Shown here piece after piece: positions 1 through 8,246 of a DNA stretch of 64,000 nt. The translations under genes and the position numbers were made by a program. Below the pieces are notes generated by a model. The model was not told where the DNA came from. It did no database searches and saw only the letters and a program-made list of their open reading frames with translations. Within the stretch, counting starts at the first letter, position 1. Each line of letters opens with the position of its first letter. The DNA is from Clostridium muellerianum. GTDB lineage: Bacteria > Bacillota > Clostridia > Clostridiales > Clostridiaceae. The stretch is from positions 1-64,000 of the forward strand of contig NZ_JABBNI010000018.1 of the NCBI RefSeq assembly GCF_012926525.1. The letters run 5' to 3'.

Positions 1-98
1 TAGTAAGACCCCTTGAAGAACACAAGGTTGATAGGTCAGAGGTGTAAGCATGGTAACATGTTCAGCTGACTGATACTAATAGGTCGAGGGCTTGACCA
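1..98 (+). rRNA. 23S rRNA, 3' end (partial)
   Basis: The first ~98 bases match the conserved 3' end of bacterial 23S rRNA, including the GACTGATACTAATAGGTCGA block and the terminal GGGCTTGACC. The rest of the rRNA operon lies upstream of the window. The exact 3' end is estimated from the conserved pairing end. Confidence 0.93.
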
Positions 99-216
99 AA
101 TAAATTCACTGTGCAATTTTGAGAGGGTAAATGTCTAAATGACAATTGCCGGGTAATTTAGTCACGATAGTGACATTTTAAGAATTGCCCCGTGCTTTTC
201 AAACAACTAAATAATA

Positions 217-334
217 ATCTGGTGGTAATGACGTAAAGGTAACACCCGTTCCCATTCCGAACACGATGGTTAAGCTTTATAGTGCCGATGGTACTGCAGG
301 GGAGGCCCTGTGGAAGAGTAGGTAGCTGTCAGGT
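217..334 (+). rRNA. rrf: 5S rRNA
   Basis: A 118-nt segment with the 5S hallmarks ACACCCGTTCCCATTCCGAACACG and GGAAGAGTAGGT near the 3' end. The ends (ATCTGGTGGT and GCTGTCAGGT) pair as helix I with several G-U pairs. It follows the 23S 3' end by ~118 nt, the usual rrn order. Confidence 0.93.
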
Positions 335-341
335 AATACGT

Positions 342-416
342 TCCGCGATAGCTCAATGGTGGAGCACTCGGCTGTTAACCGATAGGTTGAAGGTTCGAAT
401 CCTTTTCGCGGAGCCA
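342..416 (+). tRNA. tRNA-Asn (anticodon GTT)
   Basis: A 75-nt cloverleaf. The acceptor stem is TCCGCGA/TCGCGGA, the D-arm is GCTCAATGGTGGAGC, the anticodon loop is CTGTTAA, the T-loop is TTCGAAT, and CCA is encoded. It lies 8 nt after 5S, so it is probably co-transcribed with the rRNA operon. Confidence 0.96.
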
Positions 417-433
417 ATTTTATATGAATTATT

Positions 434-463
434 AAAGACTGTAAACTATACAGTCTTTTTTTA
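434..463 (+). terminator. rrn operon terminator
   Basis: The hairpin AAAGACTGTA...TACAGTCTTT is followed by a T-run directly after tRNA-Asn. This is an intrinsic terminator for the rRNA/tRNA operon. Confidence 0.85.
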
Positions 464-684
464 TATCATTTAAAACTTTATTTTTCTACTAATAAGGTAT
501 ATTGGTAGGAGTATTATTAAATGTGCCTTTAACATTGACAATAACATCAACAAAGATTATCATAAAAAATGGATATAGTTTATTTTTTATAATGATTTTA
601 TATGATATATAGTATATAATAAAATGGAATATGCAGTTTTTAATGCAAGACATAATATCCAATGAATGGAGGAAACATGAACAA

Positions 685-1860
685 ATGAGTAACACATATG
701 ATTGTCTAGTAATAGGATGCGGATTTGCAGGGTCAGTTGTATCTAGAGAATTAGCTGAGCGATTAGGTAAGAAGGTATTGATTATAGAAAAGAGAAATCA
801 CGTTGGAGGTAATATGTATGACCTTTTCAACAAGGATGGAATACTAGTTCATAAATATGGACCACATATATTTCATACTAATAGTAAGCGTGTATTTGAT
901 TATATTTCACGTTTTACACAGTGGAGAAACTATTCTCATGAGGTCTTAGCAGATATTCATGGAAAATTAGTACCTATACCATTTAACCTAAATTCTCTTA
1001 ATATGACTTTCAGTTTTGAAAAAGCAGAAAGGTTGAAAAAAAAGCTTGTTTCTATTTATGGTATGAATACAAGATTAACTATTGCGCAGCTTCGCGGTGA
1101 GATAGATCCTGATCTTCGGGAACTTGCTGACTTTGTTTATAATAATGTATTCTTGTATTATACGCAAAAGCAGTGGGGGGTTACTCCTGAAAATATAGAT
1201 CCATCTGTTACTGCTAGAGTTCCAATACTAATTTCTCAGGATAATAGATATTTTCAGGATAAGTATCAAGGAATGCCTTCTGATGGATATACTGTTCTTT
1301 TTGAAAAACTACTGGACAATCCTAATATAAATTTAAGATTTAATACAGATGCAAGTAAGCTTGTTAGTATAAAGGAAAATCAGGTATTTTTTGAAGATAA
1401 ACCGTTTAAGGGAACTATAATATATACTGGTGCTTTGGATGAATTCTTTGATTGTAAATTTGGGCGCCTGCCTTATAGAACTTTAGATTTTTTATTTGAA
1501 ACACATGATATAGCACGTTATCAGCCCAAGGGTACTGTTAACTATACTGTGGATCAGCCATTTACTAGAATTACTGAGTTTAAGCATTTAACGGGTCAGA
1601 ACGTTTCTGGTAAAACTACTATCATGAAAGAATATCCTAAGGCATATACAGGAGCTGAAAATGAAATACCATATTATGCAATACTTAATGAAGAAAACTT
1701 TCAGCTTTATAAGAAATACGAACAGCTTACTAAGGAGCTTTCTGATTTTCACCTACTTGGTAGATTAGCAGAATATAAATATTATAATATGGATTCAATA
1801 ATAGAAAGAGCGTTAATTTTAGCTGATGAAATTATTTGTGATGAGAAAGGAAACGATTAA
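685..1860 (+). CDS. glf: UDP-galactopyranose mutase
   Basis: This flavoenzyme interconverts UDP-galactopyranose and UDP-galactofuranose, the donor for galactofuranose in surface polysaccharides; it acts in the cytoplasm. The protein is 391 aa, the normal length. It opens with a Rossmann FAD motif (VIGCGFAGSVVSREL, about residues 8-22) and then KVLIIEKRNHVGGNMYD, HKYGPHIFHT and WRNYSHEV, all typical of the family, and has the conserved C-terminal LLGRLAEYKYYNMD. I place the start at the ATG at 685 because GGAGGA lies 11 nt upstream; the longer in-frame ORF has no ribosome-binding site. The stop overlaps the next start by one base (TAATG), so glf and the glycosyltransferase are translationally coupled. 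No other capsule genes follow, so this is a two-gene surface-glycan unit. Confidence 0.93.
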   Translation: MSNTYDCLVIGCGFAGSVVSRELAERLGKKVLIIEKRNHVGGNMYDLFNKDGILVHKYGPHIFHTNSKRVFDYISRFTQWRNYSHEVLADIHGKLVPIPFNLNSLNMTFSFEKAERLKKKLVSIYGMNTRLTIAQLRGEIDPDLRELADFVYNNVFLYYTQKQWGVTPENIDPSVTARVPILISQDNRYFQDKYQGMPSDGYTVLFEKLLDNPNINLRFNTDASKLVSIKENQVFFEDKPFKGTIIYTGALDEFFDCKFGRLPYRTLDFLFETHDIARYQPKGTVNYTVDQPFTRITEFKHLTGQNVSGKTTIMKEYPKAYTGAENEIPYYAILNEENFQLYKKYEQLTKELSDFHLLGRLAEYKYYNMDSIIERALILADEIICDEKGND

Positions 1861-2879
1861 TGAAAATAATAACATTTACAGTGCCATGTTATAACTCAGA
1901 GGCTTATATGAAGCACTGTATAGAGACTTTACTTCCAGGTGGGGAAGACATAGAAATAATACTTGTTGATGATGGTTCGTCGGATGGTACCGCTAAAATT
2001 GCAGATGATTATGCAGCTAAATATCCAAGCATAATAAAGGCAATACATCAGGAAAATGGAGGCCATGGTGAAGCTGTAAATACTGGTATTAAAAATGCTT
2101 CTGGTTTATATTTTAAAGTTGTAGACTCTGATGATTGGCTTGATGTATCAGGAATGTTGAAGGTTATAGATGTACTTAAAGAACTTCATGAACAGAGAAA
2201 AGAACTAGACATGATGATGTGTAATTATGTTTATGAGCATTCAGTGGACAATACTAGTCATGTGGTAAGATATAAAAATGTGATGCCAGAGAATAAAGTA
2301 TTTGGATGGAATGATGTAGGCAAATTTAAGATGTCACAGTACATTCTTATGCATTCTGTTATTTATCGTACGGAGCTTTTATATGAATGTGGGATTAAGC
2401 TTCCAAAACATACATTTTATGTGGACAACCTATTTGTTTATCAACCACTACCATATGTTAAAGCTATTTATTATATGGATATTGACCTATACAGATACTT
2501 TATTGGAAGAGAAGATCAGTCTGTAAATGAGAAAATTATGATAAAAAGAATAGATCAGCAGATTTGTGTAAATAAGCTTATGATAGATTTTTATTGTACT
2601 CTTGGTAATATAGAAAATAAACGATTAGATGATTATATGAAAAATTATCTTTCTATGATGCTAACAATTTCATCTGTGCTTCTTGTGGTTTCTGGAACTA
2701 AAGAAAATCTTGGAAAGAAGAAGGAATTATGGTCATATTTAAAGGATAAGGACGAAAGGGTATATTTTTGTATGAGGTACCGCCTCTTTGGTATAGTATC
2801 TAATCTCTGGGGCAGCATTGGAAGAAAAATAACTAAATATGCTTATTACTTAACTAGTAGAAAGTATAAATTTAATTAA
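1860..2879 (+). CDS. Family 2 glycosyltransferase
   Basis: This is a GT-A fold glycosyltransferase of 339 aa. The N-terminal ~110 residues carry the GT2 signature: ITFTVPCYNSEAYM, IEIILVDDGSSDGT (nucleotide-sugar binding), GGHGEAVNTGI and the metal-binding VVDSDDW. The C-terminal half is helical and less conserved, and ends in a basic tail with no clear membrane helix. The ATG at 1860 overlaps the glf stop by one base. Coupling to glf suggests, by inference, that it transfers galactofuranose or a neighbouring sugar to a cell-surface polymer, but acceptor and linkage cannot be read from the sequence. Confidence 0.85.
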   Translation: MKIITFTVPCYNSEAYMKHCIETLLPGGEDIEIILVDDGSSDGTAKIADDYAAKYPSIIKAIHQENGGHGEAVNTGIKNASGLYFKVVDSDDWLDVSGMLKVIDVLKELHEQRKELDMMMCNYVYEHSVDNTSHVVRYKNVMPENKVFGWNDVGKFKMSQYILMHSVIYRTELLYECGIKLPKHTFYVDNLFVYQPLPYVKAIYYMDIDLYRYFIGREDQSVNEKIMIKRIDQQICVNKLMIDFYCTLGNIENKRLDDYMKNYLSMMLTISSVLLVVSGTKENLGKKKELWSYLKDKDERVYFCMRYRLFGIVSNLWGSIGRKITKYAYYLTSRKYKFN

Positions 2880-2955
2880 ACATTATAAAGTTTAGTCTTA
2901 CTTACTTTATAATAGATAAGAACATTTAAAATAATGATTAAATAAATTAAGAGAA

Positions 2956-2984
2956 GAATCGTCAAAAGTGGCGATTCCTTTTTT
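2956..2984 (+). terminator. Terminator after glf-glycosyltransferase
   Basis: GAATCGTC pairs with GGCGATTC (one G-U), and the stem is followed by TTTTTT. It sits between the convergent glycosyltransferase and ywbE. Confidence 0.8.
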
Positions 2985-3003
2985 AATTTAGCAGTATTTG
3001 TTG

Positions 3004-3198
3004 CTATTCTATAATTTTTTGAACTCGACCAATTTGCCCATCTTCTAATCTTACCTTAATACCTCTAGGGTGATTTGAAGAACTTGTAAGAATGTTTTTA
3101 ACACATCCACGTGTTAATTTACCTGTAGGTTGATCTTTCTTTAATACGATATCTACAACTCTACCAGGATAAATATCTGATCTTTTTTGACCATTCAT
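3004..3198 (-). CDS. ywbE: YwbE-family protein (DUF2196)
   Basis: This small basic protein has 64 aa, close to the family's usual length. The sequence RSDIYPGRVVDIVLKKDQ, TRGCVKNILTSSSNHPRGIKVRL and GQIGRVQ matches the YwbE family of Firmicutes, whose molecular function is not established; the fold is a small beta-rich module. I choose the inner ATG (3198) because GGAG lies 9 nt upstream of it, whereas the upstream ATG of the longer ORF is part of that ribosome-binding site. It is monocistronic and convergent with the glycosyltransferase. Confidence 0.85.
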   Translation of the reverse strand: MNGQKRSDIYPGRVVDIVLKKDQPTGKLTRGCVKNILTSSSNHPRGIKVRLEDGQIGRVQKIIE

Positions 3199-3470
3199 AT
3201 ATATCAACTCCATATCTTATAAAATTTACATATGTATATATGTTCAATCTTAATATAATTAGCAAAGTTAATCAACATTTCGGTTAAAAGAAAAGAAGTT
3301 AACAAATTCAATAATGGGCTAAAAATTGTTTGTGGAAATTTTATAATAAGTGGTTAGTTATACGTTCTAATATTTTTATACTGTTTATTTTTATCTGATA
3401 AATTTAATAGAGTAATAATAAAGCGCAGGATATCATGAATAGATGCATTAAGTTCTTTTTAATAAAAGGT

Positions 3471-3499
3471 TTGCAAAATGTTTTTATATATGTTATGAT
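3471..3499 (+). promoter_or_regulatory. Candidate sigma-A promoter for the antiporter leader
   Basis: TTGCAA, a 17-nt spacer, then TATGAT (3494-3499). Transcription would start near 3506 and give a ~145-nt leader before the antiporter ATG. Confidence 0.5.
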
Positions 3500-3583
3500 T
3501 AATATCAAAATTGTATATTTATAGCTAAGTATTAGTTATTTATTTTCGGTTGAACAAATTTTTATTTGATTTCAAGAGAATTT

Positions 3584-3628
3584 GACTTTTGGGGTGGAAA
3601 GTCCTTCGGGGACTTTCCACCCTTTTTT
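3584..3628 (+). promoter_or_regulatory. Leader terminator/antiterminator upstream of the antiporter
   Basis: A perfect 13-bp hairpin (3592-3604 with 3610-3622, 5-nt loop TTCGG) is followed by TTTTTT, making a strong intrinsic terminator. It ends only 9 nt before the antiporter ribosome-binding site, and downstream of the candidate promoter, so it lies inside the transcribed leader. GACTTT at 3584-3589 can instead pair with AAAGTC at 3598-3603, which would occupy the terminator's left arm. This is the geometry of an attenuator; I recognise no known riboswitch class in the ~80 nt upstream. Confidence 0.65.
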
Positions 3629-3649
3629 GGCTATTTAAAGGAGGAATAT

Positions 3650-4846
3650 ATGGAAAAGACATTGTTAAGTATTGTATTAATTCTTATATTTACAAAGATA
3701 GGCGGTATAATAAGTAGAAAATTAAAAATGCCTGAAGTTTTAGGAGCATTAATTGCTGGTGTAGTACTTGGTCCAGTAGTATTAAATATTGTTCAGTATG
3801 ATGATAATATTAAGCTGCTTTCAAATCTTGGAGTAATTATGCTTATGTTTCTTGCAGGTCTTGAGACTAATGCAGAGGAGTTTAAAAAAGCAGGACTTTC
3901 TTCATTGATAATTGCAGTAGCAGGTATAATACTGCCTCTTGTTTTAGGAACTCTAACTGCATATATATTTTTTAATAATTTTTGGGAAAATATATTTATA
4001 GGAGTAATCTTAACAGCTACTAGTGTAAGTATCACAGTAGAAACTCTTAAAGAGCTTGGAAAGCTTAATACAAGAGCAGGTATAAATATTCTTGGAGCAG
4101 CTGTAATAGATGATATTTTGGGGCTTATACTTATATCCATAGTTCTTGTAGTAGCACAAACTTCTGGTTCAAGTGCTGGAAATTCAGGAACATTATCAAT
4201 TATATATGTGTTTATAAAAATAATTTTATTCTGCTTGTTTTCTATAATTGGAGTAATATATCTACCTAAATATATAAATAAGTTTACGGATTATGTGAAA
4301 CCAGGTAGAGAACTTCTTACGTTTTCTATAGCCCTTGCTATATTTATAGCATATATTGCTGAAAGTCTAGGCATAGCAGCTATTACTGGTGCATATATAT
4401 GTGGACTTATGCTTTCATCACTTTCACATAAGATGTATTTGGAGAGAAACGTTAAGGCAATTTCCTCAGGTTTTTTATCTCTTATATTCTTTGCAAGTGT
4501 TGGGATAGAAGCAAATTTAAAGGGAATAAATAAGGAAGTGTTATTTATTACATTGGTAATGTTCATTGTAGCAGTAATTGGGAAAATAGTAGGATGTGGT
4601 GCTGCTGCAAGATTTCTTAAGATGAGTAAGAGTGAGGCTGTTCAAATTGGAACTGGTATGATTTCAAGAGGTGAAGTAGCTATAATTACCGCTAATATAG
4701 GTCTGCAGAAGGGAATAATCTCAGAAGAAGTATTTCTTCCAACTTTAATTGTTGTAATATTAACTACAATTATAACTCCTATTTTACTTAAATTATCATT
4801 TTCTCATAAAGTAGAAAAAAAAGTAGAAGTTAAAAAAAGTAAGTAA
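3650..4846 (+). CDS. CPA2-family cation/proton antiporter
   Basis: This is an integral membrane exchanger of 398 aa with about 12 predicted hydrophobic segments. It belongs to the Kef/NapA-like CPA2 family: KMPEVLGALIAGVVLGP near the N-terminus, LMFLAGLE (helix 3), the unwound-helix region with an acidic AAVIDDILGLI (ion-binding aspartates), and GMISRGEVAIITANIG late in the protein. There is no C-terminal TrkA-N/RCK domain, so it is the short NapA/Na+/H+-type rather than a full KefB/C. The start at 3650 follows AAAGGAGGA; an in-frame extension back to 3566 would run through the terminator hairpin and lacks a ribosome-binding site. The leader suggests regulation by attenuation. The ion (Na+ or K+) is not determined. 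Confidence 0.85.
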   Translation: MEKTLLSIVLILIFTKIGGIISRKLKMPEVLGALIAGVVLGPVVLNIVQYDDNIKLLSNLGVIMLMFLAGLETNAEEFKKAGLSSLIIAVAGIILPLVLGTLTAYIFFNNFWENIFIGVILTATSVSITVETLKELGKLNTRAGINILGAAVIDDILGLILISIVLVVAQTSGSSAGNSGTLSIIYVFIKIILFCLFSIIGVIYLPKYINKFTDYVKPGRELLTFSIALAIFIAYIAESLGIAAITGAYICGLMLSSLSHKMYLERNVKAISSGFLSLIFFASVGIEANLKGINKEVLFITLVMFIVAVIGKIVGCGAAARFLKMSKSEAVQIGTGMISRGEVAIITANIGLQKGIISEEVFLPTLIVVILTTIITPILLKLSFSHKVEKKVEVKKSK

Positions 4847-5043
4847 TCCCAAAATGTTAGTAAGTACTTTTAAATTCAATATGTGAGTAATGATATGTAG
4901 TCTTTGCTAATATCTTAAGTATTCATAAAATGCATTATTAATGGATATAATAATTAACATATGGCATATTTTTTACCTTATGTGTGTATATTTGAGTGAT
5001 ACTTTTTATAGAATAAAGATTAAAAGTATGCCATATTTATCTT

Positions 5044-5643
5044 TTAATTAGAATTATCTACAGGCATTCTTAGTGAAAGACATGTAAGTCCGCCATCCAT
5101 TTTTTGAAATTCTGACATTTCAACTTCAACAATTTTATAACCCGCATCGACTAAGGCCTTTTTTGAATTTGGAAAGCCTTTTGGAACTATAACATGATTA
5201 TTTATCAATATACAGTTTGCTGAATATGCCTCTTTATCATCTACATTTGTTCTTTTTGACTGACCTATATAAAAATGATTTTCAAATCTTAATATATCTC
5301 CACCATCCAGGCATGCATTACCAGATAAAAATTCTATATTACTATAGAATTTTTTAAGTACATTAATTATTTCTTTTTCTTCGCCTTTTCTTGACTTAGC
5401 ACCTGGTTTAGTGATTATAGCACATTTTTCAGTTACAATTGCTACATCTTCTACGAATGTTGAATCAGGATACCTTTCATCAGCATCCAGTATAATGACA
5501 TTGCAGCCGCACTTTCTTAATGCTTCAATATACTGTTCATGTTGTTTAAGTGCTTTTTCATAATCAGGTTTACCTAGGTTTGATGTAGTTATTCCATCTG
5601 CAAAATTTTTACCCGGTTTTCTTACTACTACGTTTTTTATCAT
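5044..5643 (-). CDS. Dimethylargininase-family (DDAH) protein with an internal deletion
   Basis: It is related to N(G),N(G)-dimethylarginine dimethylaminohydrolases, which hydrolyse methylated arginines to citrulline. Family blocks are present at both ends: NVVVRKPGKNF, YPDSTFVEDVAIV, ACLDGGDILR, FYIGQSKRTN, then ANCILINNHVIVPKGFPN and the C-terminal DGGLTCLSL with the nucleophile cysteine. At 199 aa it is ~55 residues short of the ~255 expected. The missing piece lies exactly between KRTN and VDDKEAYSANC, and in relatives that stretch contains the catalytic histidine (HLK motif). The frame stays open across the junction. It is likely inactive as an amidinohydrolase unless repurposed. The ATG at 5643 has AAGGAG 9 nt upstream. 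It follows a RocR-like activator and a sigma-54 promoter. Confidence 0.78.
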   Translation of the reverse strand: MIKNVVVRKPGKNFADGITTSNLGKPDYEKALKQHEQYIEALRKCGCNVIILDADERYPDSTFVEDVAIVTEKCAIITKPGAKSRKGEEKEIINVLKKFYSNIEFLSGNACLDGGDILRFENHFYIGQSKRTNVDDKEAYSANCILINNHVIVPKGFPNSKKALVDAGYKIVEVEMSEFQKMDGGLTCLSLRMPVDNSN

Positions 5644-5681
5644 AATGACCATCTCCTTTTAATTTAACAATTATAACTAAC

Positions 5682-5696
5682 GCAAAATTTATACCA
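5682..5696 (-). promoter_or_regulatory. Sigma-54 (-24/-12) promoter of the DDAH-family gene
   Basis: On the minus strand, TGGTATAAATTTTGC matches the sigma-54 pattern TGG-N10-GC with the exact GG-to-GC spacing. The start site would be near 5671, leaving a ~28-nt leader to the ATG at 5643. The gene immediately upstream encodes a sigma-54 activator, which strongly supports the call. Confidence 0.75.
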
Positions 5697-5744
5697 GTAT
5701 TGAAGTATTACAATAGGGAGTTTATTTCTAAAAAATTTTTCGCT

Positions 5745-7103
5745 TTACTTTTGTATATTATATTTTGATAGTTTGTAATTAAGAGCCTGTCTGGATATTT
5801 TAAGCATTTTTGATGCTTCTGTTATATTAACAGTGTTTTCTATAGCATATTCAATTATGCTTTTTTCGTAATCCTCAATAAGCTCTGGTAAAGATTTTTC
5901 AGACATTATAACATCAGGAATCTCATGGCTGTCACTTTTTACAGAAAAAATATAATCAGGTAAATCTTCAATGGTTAAAATATGGTTATATGTTAAATTA
6001 AAAGCAGATTCTATAATGTTTTTTAGTTCTCTTATGTTTCCAGGCCAGCTATAACTTTTAAATATCTTTTTAACAGAATCATCAAGGCCTATGATGGATT
6101 TTCCCATCTTGTTATTATACTGCTTTATGAAATGATCTGACAGAAATTTAATATCATTTTTCCTGTCTTTTAAATCAGGTAAATTTACCTGAATAACTCC
6201 AATTCTGTAGAAAAGATCTTCTCTGAGCTTATTTTCAGCAATAGATTTTAATGGAGATTCATTTACTGCTGAAATTATTCTAACATTTACTTTTATACTT
6301 TCTGTAGAGCCAACCCTTCGTATTTCCTGATTTTCAATAGCTTTTAAAAGTTTTGCTTGCATGGATATTTCCATTGAGTTTATTTCATCAAGAAAAAGAG
6401 AACCACCGTCAGCGGTTTCAAATAAACCTTTTCTATTTTCAGCCCCTGTATAACTACCTTTTAATGTTCCAAATAAAATACTTTCAAGAAGTGTTGATGG
6501 AATAGCTGCACAGTTTTGTGATATAAAAGGCTTAGAAGATCTAGTACTGTTTTTATGAATGGATTGAGCTATCATTTCTTTTCCGGTACCTGTATGTCCA
6601 TAAATTAGAATTGGCGAATCAGATTTCGATATTTTTAATATTTTTTTCTTTATACTAACCATATTAGCATCATTTGTTATTATATTATAATATTTACTTT
6701 TATCCTTATCTCTTTCTTTTAATTGTAAGGTTATATTTTTTCTTTGTTTTTCAGGGTCAATATATGCAGAAACTTCAACAGCACCAATTATTTTATCTCC
6801 AGACTTCAATGGAAAAGTAGAGTTTACTGCATCTATTTCAATATGTTTATAATTCACAAGGTGCTGGGTCTCATTAAGAATTGCTTTACCACTTTTTAAA
6901 ACTCTTAGCAAACTACTATTGTTTTCATTTAATTCTGGATATATGTCACAAATATATTTTCCTATCACTTCTTCAGAATATAGGTTATAAATGTTTGTTC
7001 TAAAGTTGTCTGAATAATTTATTATTCCATTAATATCTACCATTACTATTGCATCAACGTAATTGTATAAGCTCAATATTTGTTTAATGTAGCTTTGTAA
7101 CAT
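5745..7103 (-). CDS. Sigma-54-dependent activator, PAS-AAA+-Fis (RocR-like)
   Basis: This enhancer-binding regulator of 452 aa remodels sigma-54 RNA polymerase using ATP. The order is a PAS sensor (about 10-120), an AAA+ core (about 140-375) with Walker A GHTGTGKE, loop motif GSYTGA in place of the common GAFTGA, Walker B GGSLFLDEIN and the arginine-finger region, then a C-terminal Fis-type helix-turn-helix (ITEASKMLKISRQALNYKL). The FGTLKGSYTGA wording resembles RocR, the arginine-catabolism activator of Bacillus, which fits control of the adjacent arginine-derivative hydrolase gene. I take the ATG at 7103 because GAGGTG lies 7 nt upstream; the GTG at 7112 is inside that site. The ligand of the PAS domain is unknown. 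Confidence 0.88.
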   Translation of the reverse strand: MLQSYIKQILSLYNYVDAIVMVDINGIINYSDNFRTNIYNLYSEEVIGKYICDIYPELNENNSSLLRVLKSGKAILNETQHLVNYKHIEIDAVNSTFPLKSGDKIIGAVEVSAYIDPEKQRKNITLQLKERDKDKSKYYNIITNDANMVSIKKKILKISKSDSPILIYGHTGTGKEMIAQSIHKNSTRSSKPFISQNCAAIPSTLLESILFGTLKGSYTGAENRKGLFETADGGSLFLDEINSMEISMQAKLLKAIENQEIRRVGSTESIKVNVRIISAVNESPLKSIAENKLREDLFYRIGVIQVNLPDLKDRKNDIKFLSDHFIKQYNNKMGKSIIGLDDSVKKIFKSYSWPGNIRELKNIIESAFNLTYNHILTIEDLPDYIFSVKSDSHEIPDVIMSEKSLPELIEDYEKSIIEYAIENTVNITEASKMLKISRQALNYKLSKYNIQK

Positions 7104-7395
7104 TTTATCCACCTCAATTTATTATCTTATGTAATATTTTAAATATATTAAGATAATATTAAACTTTAGATTTAAAATTTATTTTACCACAGTTTCATAT
7201 AGTTTTCCAATAAAGTGAATTCATCTAAATATATGATAATGAATATATTATGAATGAAAATCAGTGCGTATTCATCTGTAGCAAGTGGTTTTTAGAAGGA
7301 TTAGGTTGCATATTAGCTAAAATACAAGGCTTTTTACACAAGAACGTTTACAGAAAATGATTTAATATTTATTCAGTTAAATGCATAAATATGTA
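7104..7395. other. Intergenic region between divergent genes, no gene seen
   Basis: AT-rich spacer between the divergent sigma-54 activator and the 127-aa orphan. I see no ORF, RNA or strong hairpin before the promoter at 7396. Confidence 0.5.
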
Positions 7396-7424
7396 TTGAC
7401 ATATCAGTAGAATGATACTATAAT
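7396..7424 (+). promoter_or_regulatory. Consensus sigma-A promoter
   Basis: TTGACA, exactly 17 nt, TATAAT: a full consensus promoter. It faces the 127-aa orphan gene and would give a leader of ~140 nt. Confidence 0.8.
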
Positions 7425-7572
7425 TTTAACAAGTAAAACTTTAATATGAAAAACTGATTTAATTTTTATTAAAACTATGATGTTAATAAGAAAATGTATT
7501 TCGGAAAGTTAAGATAAATAAAAACTTAAGGAATTCTAGATACATTTTATATTTTAAAGGGAGTGATTGATA

Positions 7573-7956
7573 ATGTTTAATCCAAAAGTATTTAATTCAA
7601 AAAATGAAATGGTTGATTTTATTTCAGAGTATATTGTTAAGCATAAAGATACTATAGCAATTGTTAATAGAGAATTGAGAAAAGGCCTTATTCAGTCACT
7701 ACTTGCTAAGGAAGATTTTGATAAGTTTAAAGATGTTTCTAATGAAGAAGAAGATACATTATTTTTTATTAAAACTGGACATAAGGAAAGTAAAAACTTA
7801 GGACTTAAAGTATGTGATGCTTATAATCAAGTTACAAAGTGTTTTAAAATGGTTGATATAGACAATATTTTAATCATTGATGGTTTAATTACTGAAGAGG
7901 AAGAGAAAAAAGTTATTTATTATGAGGAAATAGCTAAATTAAAATTACAAGCATAA
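7573..7956 (+). CDS. Uncharacterised 127-aa protein
   Basis: I do not recognise the family. It is soluble, without signal peptide or membrane helix, about 127 aa, acidic in the middle (DVSNEEEDTLFF) and with lysine-rich flanks. The central part alternates beta-like stretches (DTIAIVNRELR, DNILIIDGLI) with helices, suggesting a small alpha/beta fold. I choose the ATG at 7573, 9 nt after AAAGGGAG; the TTG at 7567 is too close to it. It is monocistronic, driven by a full-consensus promoter and closed by a terminator, so it is probably well expressed. Confidence 0.7.
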   Translation: MFNPKVFNSKNEMVDFISEYIVKHKDTIAIVNRELRKGLIQSLLAKEDFDKFKDVSNEEEDTLFFIKTGHKESKNLGLKVCDAYNQVTKCFKMVDIDNILIIDGLITEEEEKKVIYYEEIAKLKLQA

Positions 7957-7989
7957 TGAGAAGAGAGTATCATAAATAATAATATTAAG

Positions 7990-8025
7990 CTCTATATTTA
8001 TATAAATTAAATATAGGGTTTTTTT
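7990..8025 (+). terminator. Terminator of the 127-aa orphan gene
   Basis: CTCTATATTT pairs with AAATATAGGG across a 9-nt loop and is followed by seven T's. Confidence 0.75.
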
Positions 8026-8246
8026 ATGCGCATTTACAATAAAAATATAGCGTAAATAGAGAAAGTATGTTGAAATTTATCAAAATTAGTATAAAATAAA
8101 CATATAGGATATTTATATAGAAATAGTCGGCTTCAATATTTTTTTATAGGAATATATAGGATTTATATTTTTATATAAAATTATGGTAAGAAAATATAGT
8201 GATATTAAAGTGATAATAAATTGAGCGGAATATATGGAGGTATATT

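Noticed and set aside
282-473. 63-aa open frame overlapping 5S rRNA and tRNA-Asn
   Set aside because: It lies across two RNA genes and the terminator, with no ribosome-binding site.
4959-5036. Wide inverted repeat ATATGGCATA ... TATGCCATAT after the antiporter
   Set aside because: Arms of 10 nt 58 nt apart in very AT-rich DNA; similar to repeat B ends but too short to claim a copy.
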